Shown here one piece after another: positions 25,591 to 35,781 of a stretch of 64,000 bases of DNA. A program made the translations under genes and the position numbers. This stretch comes from Saprospiraceae bacterium (GTDB lineage Bacteria; Bacteroidota; Bacteroidia; Chitinophagales; Saprospiraceae). Positions within the stretch are counted from its first letter, which is position 1; every line of letters starts with the position of its first letter. The stretch spans positions 682,001-746,000 of the forward strand of contig JADJPZ010000003.1 of assembly GCA_016713025.1 (NCBI GenBank). The letters run 5' to 3'. The notes below the pieces were generated by a model. The model had not been told where the DNA came from. It did no database searches and worked only from the letters and a program-made list of their open reading frames with translations.

Positions 25591-27117
25591 ATGTTATCAA
25601 AACAAGGGGTAGTTCAAACCATTGTGCTCATTGTCATCATGATGAGTGCTCGATTGTGCATTGGGCAATATGCAGCTACCAAGGACGAACGCGTCATGAC
25701 GATTTCTGAATTTGTGCAACAAATGCAAAGTACCGAAAGCGAAAAAATTTATCTTCTAAATCTAAAAATAGTAGCTGATAGCGAAAAAGATAGCAGATAC
25801 TTGCTTGGGGCAGGAAACAGCCACCAAAGGCACAACATGGATAGCCTGACGCAATCCTATCCGGTCATTACCGTAGAAAAGGAGATATATGTACAAAATG
25901 TGTATTTTACCAAACGGATGATTTTGCCCAAAATCATATTTAAGTCAAAATGTCATTTTGAAGACATCAGAGTTTATGGCGATTTGACATTCAGAACTTG
26001 TATATTTGATAAGGAGTTATATTGTGTAAAATTTGAAAGTTATTATTTTGACTTAATAGATTGCGTATTCAACGAAGCTCCGCTTTTTGAGTCTGTAGCA
26101 ACTGAGCAAACCACTATTTCCAATTGCTCACTTAACGACGGGATACATTGTTATCAAAATGATGAACCACTAAATCTCTATTTTTACGGCAATGACGTGT
26201 CTGGCAATTGCTCTTTTCAATCAATAAGGGAAGGTGGGGATATGGTGCTTTCCTCCTCGACATTCAACCCTAAAAATGCAAATTCAAACGAATCCGTGCG
26301 TATTGGTGGTGGATTCGGATCACTGGATAGACTTAATATTGTTAATGATACATTCAGCTTGCCACTCAATTTTTCAGGATCAAAAATTTCAAATAATTTT
26401 ATCATTTCAAATAGTCTGCTTCATGAGACCAATTCATTCAACAATATGAGTATTCCCGAAGGAAGCACTAATATCAGATGGAAATATATCAAATCTTTCA
26501 AACTTGGCGTAGAAACTAAATATGGATATTTTAATGGTACTCATGCCATAACTGATACGACAGAAGAAAATTACTTTGACCTGATAAAAGTATATTCGCA
26601 ATTATTAAGGTCTTATAAAAACAATGGTGATCAGGAGTCATACAATGCATGCTATATTGAAATGAAAGATATACAAACCCAAAAAGCCAGGTATAATTTA
26701 AATAAATCGCCTTCAATAAGTAGTTTTTTTGAGTTGGGATTGAATAGGTTTTTGAAACTTTTTTGTGACTATGGTACTAATCCTGTAAAAGCCATTTTGA
26801 TGTCAACCTTTGTTATTTTCTTGTTTGGAATTTTATATTTCATTTTCCCATCAGAAGGACAAAGGGTTCAATTCAGATTGATCTGGAAAGGTATTTGGTC
26901 CAAAAGAAGTCGATCACTTTTAAAAACTCAGTTGGTGCATGGTTCCAAACAATTTTTAAATGCCTTTGCACTAAGCATGAATGCGTTTGTGACTTTAGGT
27001 TATGGCGATATGCCTGCTCGGGGTGTGGCCAGATATCTTGCTGTTTTGGAAGGTCTGACAGGTTGGTTTTTACTCTCAATTTTCAGTTCCAGTCTTATAA
27101 GCCAGATTTTGCAATAA
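25591..27117 (+). CDS. Two-TM ion channel with extracytoplasmic beta-helix-like domain
   Basis: The 508-aa protein has a signal peptide (VVQTIVLIVIMMSARLCIGQ) and then a long region (about 100-300) with pentapeptide-like periodicity (FKSKCHFEDIRVYGDLTFRT). At the C-terminus are TM1 (AILMSTFVIFLFGILYFIF, near 392-410), a pore helix and the selectivity filter TLGYGD (468-473), and TM2 (YLAVLEGLTGWFLLSIFSSS). The filter resembles the potassium-channel TVGYGD. A cytoplasmic RCK domain is absent; the large domain lies N-terminal and should face the periplasm. It may respond to an extracytoplasmic signal. It stands just outside boundary repeat D. Confidence 0.75.
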   Translation: MLSKQGVVQTIVLIVIMMSARLCIGQYAATKDERVMTISEFVQQMQSTESEKIYLLNLKIVADSEKDSRYLLGAGNSHQRHNMDSLTQSYPVITVEKEIYVQNVYFTKRMILPKIIFKSKCHFEDIRVYGDLTFRTCIFDKELYCVKFESYYFDLIDCVFNEAPLFESVATEQTTISNCSLNDGIHCYQNDEPLNLYFYGNDVSGNCSFQSIREGGDMVLSSSTFNPKNANSNESVRIGGGFGSLDRLNIVNDTFSLPLNFSGSKISNNFIISNSLLHETNSFNNMSIPEGSTNIRWKYIKSFKLGVETKYGYFNGTHAITDTTEENYFDLIKVYSQLLRSYKNNGDQESYNACYIEMKDIQTQKARYNLNKSPSISSFFELGLNRFLKLFCDYGTNPVKAILMSTFVIFLFGILYFIFPSEGQRVQFRLIWKGIWSKRSRSLLKTQLVHGSKQFLNAFALSMNAFVTLGYGDMPARGVARYLAVLEGLTGWFLLSIFSSSLISQILQ

Positions 27118-27255
27118 TTTTAAAAGAAGCCATGTTCAGACTTGTTCTCTTTTATCGGTGTAAATTTACGAAAATTAAACATAAGGTCCATTTTTGTAAG
27201 GTTTCCTGAAATGGTTTTTACTTCTTGGTATTCGAGTTAAAGCCTCATAATTTTT

Positions 27256-28542
27256 TCACCTATTTGTACCTGAAAAACTATTCTTTTTCCTGATAAAGTA
27301 GAACATAGAAACCACCACCATCAAAAAGTACGCGGCGGATAAAAAGTAGGAAGCGTACATAAAAAAGGTCACATTTGGCGTGTCCGTATGGAAGAAATTT
27401 TTATAAAACAGCACAGTCAAACTACCGAAATAGGCATAATAATCTGCCAGGGTAATCATAAATCCTACAGTGGCCGTATACTTAAATGCTGCCAGCATGC
27501 GCTCGAAGTAAAGACTATTGCACATCGAATAGGCAACATAAGCTCCAAAACCTACTCCAATCAACCAGAATATCGGATTGATGATTTGCATCTGATATAA
27601 TAGAGTAGACAAAGCTATAATCACGGCACCCATCAATAACAAACTCTGAATGATTAGAAATGCTTTTGTGTGATTGGTAACCCATCTCATCGAAGCCATC
27701 AATAGCAGGACAATGATGGCAATAGGCAATTCTGTTTTGGTAAAGAGAGCAGTTTGCCCACCATAACCCAGCTCATTCAGGATTTCGGGCATAAAGTTAT
27801 CCCTGAATTCTCTGTATGCTGTCAGCAAAACATACGACACTATAAACAATATAAGACCCAAACCAAATTCCTTGACAAAAGCTTTCCTTTCAGCCTTATA
27901 CATCGGCCGGCGTTCCACTCTGTCATCTATGTCTTCAGCATTGGGCGGAGGCATCTGATACAATAGCCAGACAGAAATACAAAGGGGTATGTACATCACG
28001 ACGTCAGCTGCAAAAGGCATCATAAATTCTGAAGTGCCTAGGGCATTCATTACCCATTTGCCGATAGTTTTTGCAAAACCTGACCCTATAATAAATGAAG
28101 CTGTCAGTGCTGCTACCAATATGTCTGTATTGACTCGACCTTCTAAAAAACCAAGTATCACACCATAAAACAAACCTAATGGCAGACTGGCGAAAAATAT
28201 GAAAATCAAATTGTAAGGTGCAGGAGTAAGTCCAAATAAAAGCATGCTCAATCCCGAAAGACCTGTGAATATCAATAGATTACGTGCACGCTTTTCTGGT
28301 TTCATTTCAGAAACTATTTTGACTCCTATGCCTTTAGACACTGCAAAACCCAATACCTGTGCGGTGATCATTAGGATCTTGAAGTGTACACCCCAAAAGT
28401 ATAAATCATCAAAAGTTGCAGCTGTGTAAGCTCGCCTGAATGGATAGAAACAAAGGTAAGTGCAAAAAGCAGCAATCCCCAATGCCAATGTTTGATAACT
28501 TTTAGGCCATTTGGCAATTGTATTTTTTAATGATATCTCCAT
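27256..28542 (-). CDS. MFS-like transporter (DUF5690-like)
   Basis: This 428-aa polytopic inner-membrane protein has about 12 hydrophobic segments and the opening LALGIAAFCTYLCFYPFRRA followed by YFWGVHFKILMITAQVLGF. That opening recalls the Bacteroidota family DUF5690, a relative of MFS sugar-phosphate antiporters. The YPFRRAYTA stretch resembles the N-terminal signature of organophosphate antiporters. Substrate unknown. The gene is single and convergent with the channel gene. Confidence 0.7.
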   Translation of the reverse strand: MEISLKNTIAKWPKSYQTLALGIAAFCTYLCFYPFRRAYTAATFDDLYFWGVHFKILMITAQVLGFAVSKGIGVKIVSEMKPEKRARNLLIFTGLSGLSMLLFGLTPAPYNLIFIFFASLPLGLFYGVILGFLEGRVNTDILVAALTASFIIGSGFAKTIGKWVMNALGTSEFMMPFAADVVMYIPLCISVWLLYQMPPPNAEDIDDRVERRPMYKAERKAFVKEFGLGLILFIVSYVLLTAYREFRDNFMPEILNELGYGGQTALFTKTELPIAIIVLLLMASMRWVTNHTKAFLIIQSLLLMGAVIIALSTLLYQMQIINPIFWLIGVGFGAYVAYSMCNSLYFERMLAAFKYTATVGFMITLADYYAYFGSLTVLFYKNFFHTDTPNVTFFMYASYFLSAAYFLMVVVSMFYFIRKKNSFSGTNR

Positions 28543-28764
28543 TTTTTATAAGAATATGTCCCGGAAAAGAAAGTATGGCCCGGGAAAATGATTTTACTAA
28601 TGTTAAGTATAAAAATTGACCAAGCAAATCTAATCTAAAACTCCGTATGTTTGTTGTTAATGGTAGATAATTTGCTCTGATGAAACGGAAAGCATACCAA
28701 AATCAATCATAGTGGAATAAAATAGGATGATGCTCAATTTTTATAGTGTATAAAATGATCTTTA

Positions 28765-29601
28765 ATGAAAAAAATACTTTGGACAGAAATTGTCTATTTA
28801 ACTTTTTTTCACATGCTTTGCATAGGACAAACGACATGGAATTTTACTCATGACATACAAAAAAATAATTTTTATAAACTTTCAGGAACGATAAGTGGTA
28901 AATTTCCCATTAAAATGCATCTGGAATTGGATACTTTTCTGTGTGGAAATCCTTATGATGATGACAAAAGTCAAACACTAAAAGGATGGTATTTTTACGA
29001 AAAAACCAAAACAAAAATTCCTTTAAAAGGCGCTTACAATACGGCTGAAGGTCGCGAGTATATCGAACTGTTTGTTCCCACAAACAAAAATGAAAACCTA
29101 AATATAAAGACCTGTAAATTAAAGGAATATACCGAAATATTTATCAACAAGAAGGCATTTGATTTGACAAAGATGCAGTGGAAAATGAAAAAATCAAGTA
29201 CTTTCAGCCCGGTGGATCTCATAATGGAGCATCATTCCAGCACTGAAACAAAAATTACTATTTCATTTTCTAATGGAGGCAAAAAACAAAATACAATCGA
29301 CATCAGCCAATTGTCCGGGGCAAAATATTTATCCGAATTCCGTTTTTTCGATACCAAATATAAAGGCAAATTTTATTATGCGACTTTTGAATTCCAGGAA
29401 TGGTCACGTCAGGATGATAATGCTAATGCGATGTGCGGAGCCGGCATCGAAAGATATTTAGGATACGTAAAATTAGACAGTTCAGGTAAGGTGGTTGATT
29501 TTAAAATATGCCTTAGAGAAAGTTGCTGGCATCATGATAAAGTGGAGGAATTAATGATAGTACTTGGTTTTCCTGAGTATGGACTTGTAAAAAGCGACTG
29601 A
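28765..29601 (+). CDS. Secreted protein of unknown function
   Basis: The 278-aa product has a short signal peptide (MKKILWTEIVYLTFFHMLCI, likely cleaved before GQTTWNF) and a beta-rich mature part. Repeated strand-like segments such as FYKLSGTISGKFPIKMHLEL and LKGWYFYEKTKTKIPLKG suggest a small beta-sandwich or barrel. I recognise no family. The C-terminal part has Cys residues (MCGAGIERY, KICLRESCWHH). It stands alone between an MFS-like gene and an esterase gene. Confidence 0.65.
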   Translation: MKKILWTEIVYLTFFHMLCIGQTTWNFTHDIQKNNFYKLSGTISGKFPIKMHLELDTFLCGNPYDDDKSQTLKGWYFYEKTKTKIPLKGAYNTAEGREYIELFVPTNKNENLNIKTCKLKEYTEIFINKKAFDLTKMQWKMKKSSTFSPVDLIMEHHSSTETKITISFSNGGKKQNTIDISQLSGAKYLSEFRFFDTKYKGKFYYATFEFQEWSRQDDNANAMCGAGIERYLGYVKLDSSGKVVDFKICLRESCWHHDKVEELMIVLGFPEYGLVKSD

Positions 29602-29859
29602 ATTGCTGGCATCAAAGAGTCAATCATGCATTTCTCAACTAAGTCAAATTGGCAAAATACGCTGGGCTGCGTAATCATTGAGAGACAACTTGATCATGAG
29701 AATGGAAGCAAATGCTTCTGAAATGTCAAGGAGTTTAGATAAAACCTGAAAGATAAATGGAATTGTACTCCCTGAAGATAAAATTTAGGTGATATTGATA
29801 TGTTTTTTGTACATACAATCAGTATTTTTTTAGACCTTTACATTAAAAAAATAGATATT

Positions 29860-31176
29860 ATGCCTTTACAATTTATCAAAATACCCAACCGGGTTATTTC
29901 TGTTGCCTTTTTATTTTTTATTATTGTATTCAGTTACGCCCAGCCTTCAGAACAATTTGTAAAAGTTGTGGTTGCACCTGATCATAATGACTGGACCTAT
30001 AAAACAGGTGAAAATGTAAAATTTACCATCAGCATCCTTCAGAACGGAAACCTCTTAAAAAATGCGGTAGTTAAATATGAGATAGGACCTGAAAAAATGG
30101 AGCTGCAAAAAAAAGATTCACTGTCCTTACCGGAAGGAAGACTGGTCGTGGATGCAGGCACCATGAAAGAGCCTGGTTTTCTGCGTTGCGTCGTTATCGC
30201 CATGGTGAATGGGAAATCTTACCGCGGATTAGCTACAGCTGCATTCAATCCATTGATGATAGAACCCGCAGTAATAAAGCCTGATGATTTTACAGCATTC
30301 TGGGATAATGCAAAAGCTGAGCTTTCTAAAATCCCTATGGACGCAAGGATGACCTTATTACCGGAACGCTGCACCGAAAATGTAAACGTATATCATGTCA
30401 ACCTTCAGAACTACAGATTCAACACAAGATTGTATGGTATTTTATGTGTACCGAAAAAAGAAGGAAAGTATCCTGCTGTATTGCAGGTTCCGGGCGCTGG
30501 TGTAAGGCCATATATGGGTGATATTTCCAATGCTGAAAAGGGGTTTATTACTTTTCAGATAGGCATACATGGCATTCCTGTAAACATGGATGTATCAGTG
30601 TACAACAACCTCATGGCTGGCGCCTTGTCAGGTTACTGGAATTATAATCTGGATGACAAGGACCGGTTTTACTATAAAAGAGTGTATCTCGGTTGTGTTC
30701 GGGCCAATGATTTTATTGTTAGCCTTCCGCAGTATGACGGAAAAAATCTGGGTGTGGTAGGTGGCAGCCAGGGTGGTGCATTATCTATCATTACAGCGGC
30801 GCTCGATCAAAGTGTAAAATACTGGGCAGCCTATTATCCTGCATTGTCTGATCTCACCGGTTATCTAAAGGGCCGTGCCGGTGGCTGGCCGCATTTGTTT
30901 GACAAAAACAATCTGGCATTTAATAACACCAGGGAAAAGATAAATACTGCCGGCTATTATGATGTAGTCAACTTTGCAAAGCAACTAAAAGTACCGGGAT
31001 TCTATACGATGGGATTTAATGATGAAACATGCCCGCCTACTTCCATGTATGCTGCATATAATGTCATTACAGCACCAAAAGAACTGTACATCGCACAGGA
31101 AACCGGTCATTGGACCTATCCCGAACAGAGTGAAAAATTGACCAACTGGCTGATGAATAAGTTGAAGGGGCAATAA
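29860..31176 (+). CDS. Secreted acetyl-xylan esterase-like alpha/beta hydrolase
   Basis: The 438-aa protein belongs to the AXE1/cephalosporin-C deacetylase group, which removes acetyl groups from xylan or related sugars. The start at 29860 (MPLQFIKIPNRV) gives a clean signal peptide ending near FSYAQPSEQ; the ATG at 29800 would add 20 aa. After an immunoglobulin-like N-terminal domain (about 30-130), the hydrolase core shows the nucleophile elbow VVGGSQGGAL (Ser near 302), an acidic region GFNDETCPPTSMY and the catalytic His in ETGHWTYPEQ. Mature protein should be periplasmic or exported. The true substrate is not visible. Confidence 0.8.
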   Translation: MPLQFIKIPNRVISVAFLFFIIVFSYAQPSEQFVKVVVAPDHNDWTYKTGENVKFTISILQNGNLLKNAVVKYEIGPEKMELQKKDSLSLPEGRLVVDAGTMKEPGFLRCVVIAMVNGKSYRGLATAAFNPLMIEPAVIKPDDFTAFWDNAKAELSKIPMDARMTLLPERCTENVNVYHVNLQNYRFNTRLYGILCVPKKEGKYPAVLQVPGAGVRPYMGDISNAEKGFITFQIGIHGIPVNMDVSVYNNLMAGALSGYWNYNLDDKDRFYYKRVYLGCVRANDFIVSLPQYDGKNLGVVGGSQGGALSIITAALDQSVKYWAAYYPALSDLTGYLKGRAGGWPHLFDKNNLAFNNTREKINTAGYYDVVNFAKQLKVPGFYTMGFNDETCPPTSMYAAYNVITAPKELYIAQETGHWTYPEQSEKLTNWLMNKLKGQ

Positions 31177-31278
31177 GAACAGCATTTTACGCTATTCGGC
31201 AGACCCCAAATATCGTGAATTCGGGTAAAGCACAATTAAGAAATATAGGATGAAAGACTTTATTTTAGATATGTAATC

Positions 31279-34200
31279 ATGTTTGATCAAATTAAAGCAA
31301 AATTTACCGGCGAATTGTATTTTAATAGTGCTGACAAAGACAACGCTATCAAAAGAGTATATGCCACCGATGCTTCTGAATATCAGGAACTTCCCCTTGC
31401 AGTAGCTTTACCAAAAACAGAAAATGATATTAAAACTTTAGTCGAATATGCTGCACAATCAGGTACTCACCTGATACCACGTGCCGCTGGAACATCACTG
31501 GCAGGACAGGTCGTGGGAAATGGGGTAGTGGTGGATATTTCAAAACATTTTACTCAGATCATCGAATTAAATCCAACAGAAAAATGGGTTCGGGTGCAAC
31601 CGGGAGTCATCAGGGACGATCTCAATGTTTATCTGAAGCCCTTTGGACTCATGTATGGCCCTGAGACATCCACATCCAACAGGGCAATGATAGGTGGTAT
31701 GATAGGAAACAATTCATGTGGGCTGCATTCGATCATTTGGGGTACTGCACGGGATCATTTATTGGAATGTAAGGCCATTCTTGCTGATGGGAGTGAGGTT
31801 GTTTTCAGAGATTTGACCGAAGCAGAATATTTTGAAAAATGTAATCAGAAAGACTTTGAAGGCGAGATTTACAGGAGGATAAATGGTCTTCTTACAGATC
31901 ACAAAAATCAAACAACCATCCGAGAAGGTTTTCCATCAAAAAATATAAAGAGGCGCAACACAGGATATGCGCTGGATTTTTTATTAAATCAGGTGAGCTT
32001 CGATCATGCTGAGCCATTTAATTTGTGCCAACTCATCGCCGGATCAGAAGGTACGTTGTGTTTTATCACCGAGGCAAAACTACAATTATTGGATCTTCCC
32101 CCTTCGGCAGTAGCCATGGTAGCCGTACATACAGCAAGTATTCACGATGCATTGTTGGCCAATCTGGTTGCTATGGAGCATCATTGTGCCGCTTCAGAAC
32201 TCGTTGACCATTTTATTCTTGAATTTACTAAAACCAATCCGCACCAGTCAAAAAACAGATCATTTATAGAAGGTGAGCGCAATGCCATTCTGATGGTTGA
32301 ATTTTTTGGAACGGATGAAGCCAATCTTATAGAAAAGTGTCAACAATTGATCAGTGAATTAAAGGATAAAAAATTGGGATATGCTTACCCAATTCTGCAG
32401 GGTGAAGAGAGCAAAAAGGCTTGGGAAGTACGTAAAGGAGGCCTTGGATTGTTAAGGAACCTTCCCGGAGATGCCAAACCGGTCAATCTCATTGAGGATT
32501 TTGCAGTAGTTCCAAAGGATTTGCCGGAATATATTGAAAAATTGGAAACATTATTAAAAAAACATGGATTGCAGTACGCCATGTATGCCCATGCAGGAGC
32601 CGGAGAATTGCACGTTGAGCCGATTATCAATTTAAAAACAACAGAAGGAGTGGTGCTGTTTCGGACAATCCTGACTGAAACTGCCACTTTGGCCAAATCA
32701 TATGGTGGCTCATTATCAGGAGAACACGGAGATGGCAGGCTGCGCGGCGAGTTTATACCATTTATGATGGGGCAAGATGTGTATCGGCTTTTCAAGGATG
32801 TAAAGTATGTTTTTGATCCCAAAAATGTATTCAATACGGGAAAAATTGTCGATGCTCCACCCATGGATCAGTCCCTGAGATATCAAACGGAAAGCAAAGT
32901 TAAAGAAGTAAAAACAACCTATAATTTTTCAGATCAGGGTGGTTTTTTGCGGTTGGCAGAAAAGTGTAGTGGTTCAGGCGACTGCAGAAAAACAGCCGTC
33001 AGTGGCGGTACCATGTGCCCCAGTTATATGGCGACAAGACATGAAAAAGATACCACACGTGCACGGGCGAATATCCTGAGACAATTTCTGACAAATCAGG
33101 AAACCAATGTGGTGACCGATCATGAAGTAAAAGAAATTCTCGATTTATGCCTTTCCTGCAAAGCATGTAAATCAGAATGTCCTTCCAGTGTGGACATTGC
33201 TAAAATGAAGGGTGAATTTCTTCAAAACTATTATGACCGTCATGGAGTACCTTTCAGAGCAAAGCTGATAGGTAATTTTTCAAGACAAATGGCTCTGGCA
33301 TCTTATTTTCCCGGTATTTTCAATTTTTTATTTGGCACTCCTTCATTGCGAAAAATCATCAATAGAATTGTTGGATTTCATCCGGAACGCTCCATGCCGT
33401 ATCTTTCACAGGAGACATTTCACCATTGGTATAAGATAAACAAACCTGAAAAAGATAGAATATCAGGCAAAAAAGTCTATGTTTTTTGTGATGAGTTTAC
33501 CAATTACAATGATGCTGAAGTAGGCAAAAAACTGATACTACTCTTGCGTACGCTGGGATATAATCCTGTCATCCCTGATCACACTGAAAGTGGTCGTGCA
33601 TATATGTCCAAAGGTATGATCAAACAAGCTAAAAATATTGCTGTCACCAACGTTCAAATGCTTAAAGATATCATTTCTGCCGATACACCTCTGATAGGAA
33701 TAGAACCATCGGCGATTTTATCTTTCCATGATGAATATCCGGATCTGGTCCCCGAAAGTGAAAGGGAATCAGCAAAAAAACTTGGAAAGCATAGTCTTTT
33801 GTTTGAAGAGTGGTTTGCCAATGAAATAGATAAAGGAGAAATCTCAAGAGAACGATTTACAACTGTAAATAAAAAAGTCATCCTTCATGGCCACTGTCAT
33901 CAAAAAGCAATAGTCGGAACAGACGCAACAAAAAAAGTGCTCTCATTTCCACAAAATTATCAGGTGATCACCCTCAATACGGGATGTTGCGGTATGGCAG
34001 GTTCATTTGGATACGAAAAAGAACATTATGATCTGTCGATGCAGGTGGGAGAGTTAGTATTATTCCCTTCTATCAGAGCAGAGGATCAAAATGTAATAGT
34101 AGCTGCTTCTGGTACCAGTTGCAGACACCAGATCAAAGATGGTACAGGGAGACATAGCCAGCATGCTATTGAGATTCTTTATGATGCTTTAGCCATCTGA
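31279..34200 (+). CDS. FAD-linked oxidase fused to Fe-S/CCG domains (D-lactate/glycolate dehydrogenase type)
   Basis: The 973-aa protein oxidises a 2-hydroxyacid, probably D-lactate or glycolate, and passes electrons through iron-sulfur centres to the membrane quinone pool. In order: a PCMH-type FAD-binding domain (about 35-210, LIPRAAGTSLAGQVVG), the FAD-oxidase C-terminal domain (about 250-540, LSGEHGDGRLRGEF), a ferredoxin-like segment with CLSCKACKSECPSS near 617-630, and a C-terminal CCG-type domain (GHCHQKAIV and TGCCGMAGSFGYE). This GlcD-GlcF-like fusion is common in Bacteroidota. It is monocistronic. Confidence 0.87.
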   Translation: MFDQIKAKFTGELYFNSADKDNAIKRVYATDASEYQELPLAVALPKTENDIKTLVEYAAQSGTHLIPRAAGTSLAGQVVGNGVVVDISKHFTQIIELNPTEKWVRVQPGVIRDDLNVYLKPFGLMYGPETSTSNRAMIGGMIGNNSCGLHSIIWGTARDHLLECKAILADGSEVVFRDLTEAEYFEKCNQKDFEGEIYRRINGLLTDHKNQTTIREGFPSKNIKRRNTGYALDFLLNQVSFDHAEPFNLCQLIAGSEGTLCFITEAKLQLLDLPPSAVAMVAVHTASIHDALLANLVAMEHHCAASELVDHFILEFTKTNPHQSKNRSFIEGERNAILMVEFFGTDEANLIEKCQQLISELKDKKLGYAYPILQGEESKKAWEVRKGGLGLLRNLPGDAKPVNLIEDFAVVPKDLPEYIEKLETLLKKHGLQYAMYAHAGAGELHVEPIINLKTTEGVVLFRTILTETATLAKSYGGSLSGEHGDGRLRGEFIPFMMGQDVYRLFKDVKYVFDPKNVFNTGKIVDAPPMDQSLRYQTESKVKEVKTTYNFSDQGGFLRLAEKCSGSGDCRKTAVSGGTMCPSYMATRHEKDTTRARANILRQFLTNQETNVVTDHEVKEILDLCLSCKACKSECPSSVDIAKMKGEFLQNYYDRHGVPFRAKLIGNFSRQMALASYFPGIFNFLFGTPSLRKIINRIVGFHPERSMPYLSQETFHHWYKINKPEKDRISGKKVYVFCDEFTNYNDAEVGKKLILLLRTLGYNPVIPDHTESGRAYMSKGMIKQAKNIAVTNVQMLKDIISADTPLIGIEPSAILSFHDEYPDLVPESERESAKKLGKHSLLFEEWFANEIDKGEISRERFTTVNKKVILHGHCHQKAIVGTDATKKVLSFPQNYQVITLNTGCCGMAGSFGYEKEHYDLSMQVGELVLFPSIRAEDQNVIVAASGTSCRHQIKDGTGRHSQHAIEILYDALAI

Positions 34201-34511
34201 ACATAAACCGACTGGTAGCTTAAGAGATTAATGCTGAAAAGGCTAAAATAGGAGTATGTGTAAATTTTCAAGTTTGAACTGAACGAAAGCGAACAAATTT
34301 TATTTTTTACAAAGTGTATGGTATTCAATTTGAAGAGATAATGGTTCCTTTATGTTTTTTAGGGTTATTACAAAGACATTCAAGAACTTAAAATTTTTGG
34401 ATCTATTTCCATCTATTATAACCTTATAAAAAAAAGTTTAACATAAAGTTTACTTCAGTTAAACAAAATAGGTATATCTTTGTATTTAGATTAAATATAA
34501 ACAAGCTTAAA
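34201..34511. other. Intergenic region upstream of the isc cluster
   Basis: AT-rich sequence between co-directional genes. The only feature supported is the -7 element at 34475-34482. No IscR-like gene or obvious operator is present here. Confidence 0.5.
34475..34482 (+). promoter_or_regulatory. Probable -7 promoter element for iscS
   Basis: TATCTTTG matches TAnnTTTG and lies 30 bp before the iscS start. A -33 TTG is not clear. Confidence 0.4.
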
Positions 34512-35735
34512 ATGGCAGACAACAGACTTATATATTTGGACAATAATGCGACAACGCCCACTGACCCAAGGGCAGTAGAAGCTATGCTTCCATTTTTTTA
34601 TGAAATTCCCGGCAATGCTGCCAGCAGGAATCACCCATTCGGATGGAAAGCAGAAGAAGCGGTGGATTATGCAAGAGAGCAAATCGCTGATCTCATCAAT
34701 GTGGATTCAAAAGAAATCATATTTACATCAGGAGCTACAGAGTCAGATAATCTGGCTATAAAAGGTGTTTTTGAAATGTATGCTTCCAAAGGAAATCACA
34801 TCATCACTGTAAAAACGGAACACAAAGCTGTACTCGATGCTTGCAAACGTGTAGAAAAAATGGGTGGAGACGTAACTTATCTTGATGTAAAAAATGATGG
34901 TTTGATAGACCTGGCTGAGTTGGAAGCGGCCATCACAGATAAAACAATTTTAATTTCTGTCATGTGGGCCAATAACGAAACCGGTGTCATCCAGCCTATG
35001 AAAGAGATCGGAGACATCTGTAAAAAAGCATGGAGTACTGTTTATGAGTGATGCTACTCAGGTGGTCGGAAAAATTCCGATTGACCCTAAGGCTACCGGT
35101 GTGCATCTGATGGCATTTACCTCACACAAAATGTATGGTCCTAAAGGTGTAGGTGCACTTTTTGTCAATAGGAAAACCCAAGAGTTAAAGTTACCGCTCA
35201 GATGGATGGAGGCGGACACGAAAGAGGAATGAGATCAGGTACGCTCAATGTTCCCGGTATCGTTGGTTTTGGCAAAGCAGCTTCCATCGCAAAAGCTGAA
35301 ATGGCTCAGGATGCTGCAAGACTTTCAGTGTTGAGGGACAAACTTGAAAATGCTTTCAAAAACAGTCTGGAAGAAGTATATGTCAATGGCAATGTCGATC
35401 ATCGTATGCCGCATGTGACCAATATATCTTTCAAACACGTAGAAGGAGAAGGGCTCATGATGACCTTCAATCAAAATATAGCTGTGTCATCAGGATCAGC
35501 ATGTACATCCGCTTCTCTTGAGCCATCTTATGTACTCGTAGCGCTGGGATTGGGTGATGATCTGGCACATTCGTCCATCAGATTCAGTTTGGGAAGATTT
35601 ACGACAGAAGAGGATGTGGATTATGCCATCGAAGCTGTATCAAAAGGGGTAAATCATATGAGAGACCTGAGCCCAATATGGGAAATGTACAAAGAAGGTA
35701 TAGATCTCAGTACTGTAGAGTGGGCAGAACATTAA
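34512..35735 (+). pseudogene. iscS: Cysteine desulfurase, interrupted by two single-base indels
   Basis: IscS takes sulfur from cysteine with PLP and supplies iron-sulfur cluster assembly. Three overlapping frames cover the whole family: YLDNNATTPTDPRAVEAM at the start, TSGATESDNLAIKG, the internal TSHKMYGPKGVGALFV with the PLP Lys, then MDGGGHERGMRSGTLNVPG and SSGSACTSASLEPSY with the active-site Cys. The first break is one extra base in an A-run near 35021-35030 (ICKK should continue HGVLF). The second is one missing base near 35189 (KL, then TAQMDGG). The two shifts compensate, so outside residues about 173-227 the frame is normal. It may be real decay or a sequence error. Confidence 0.85.
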
Positions 35736-35781
35736 AAACAAAAAATAGTAATTTTCAATATCATAATTTAAAATAAATAAT

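Noticed and set aside
34512..35735. Programmed frameshifting in iscS at the A-run
   Set aside because: The needed shift is +1 at the first site, not the -1 favoured by A AAA AAG, and a second independent shift is required. Family members have no such arrangement.
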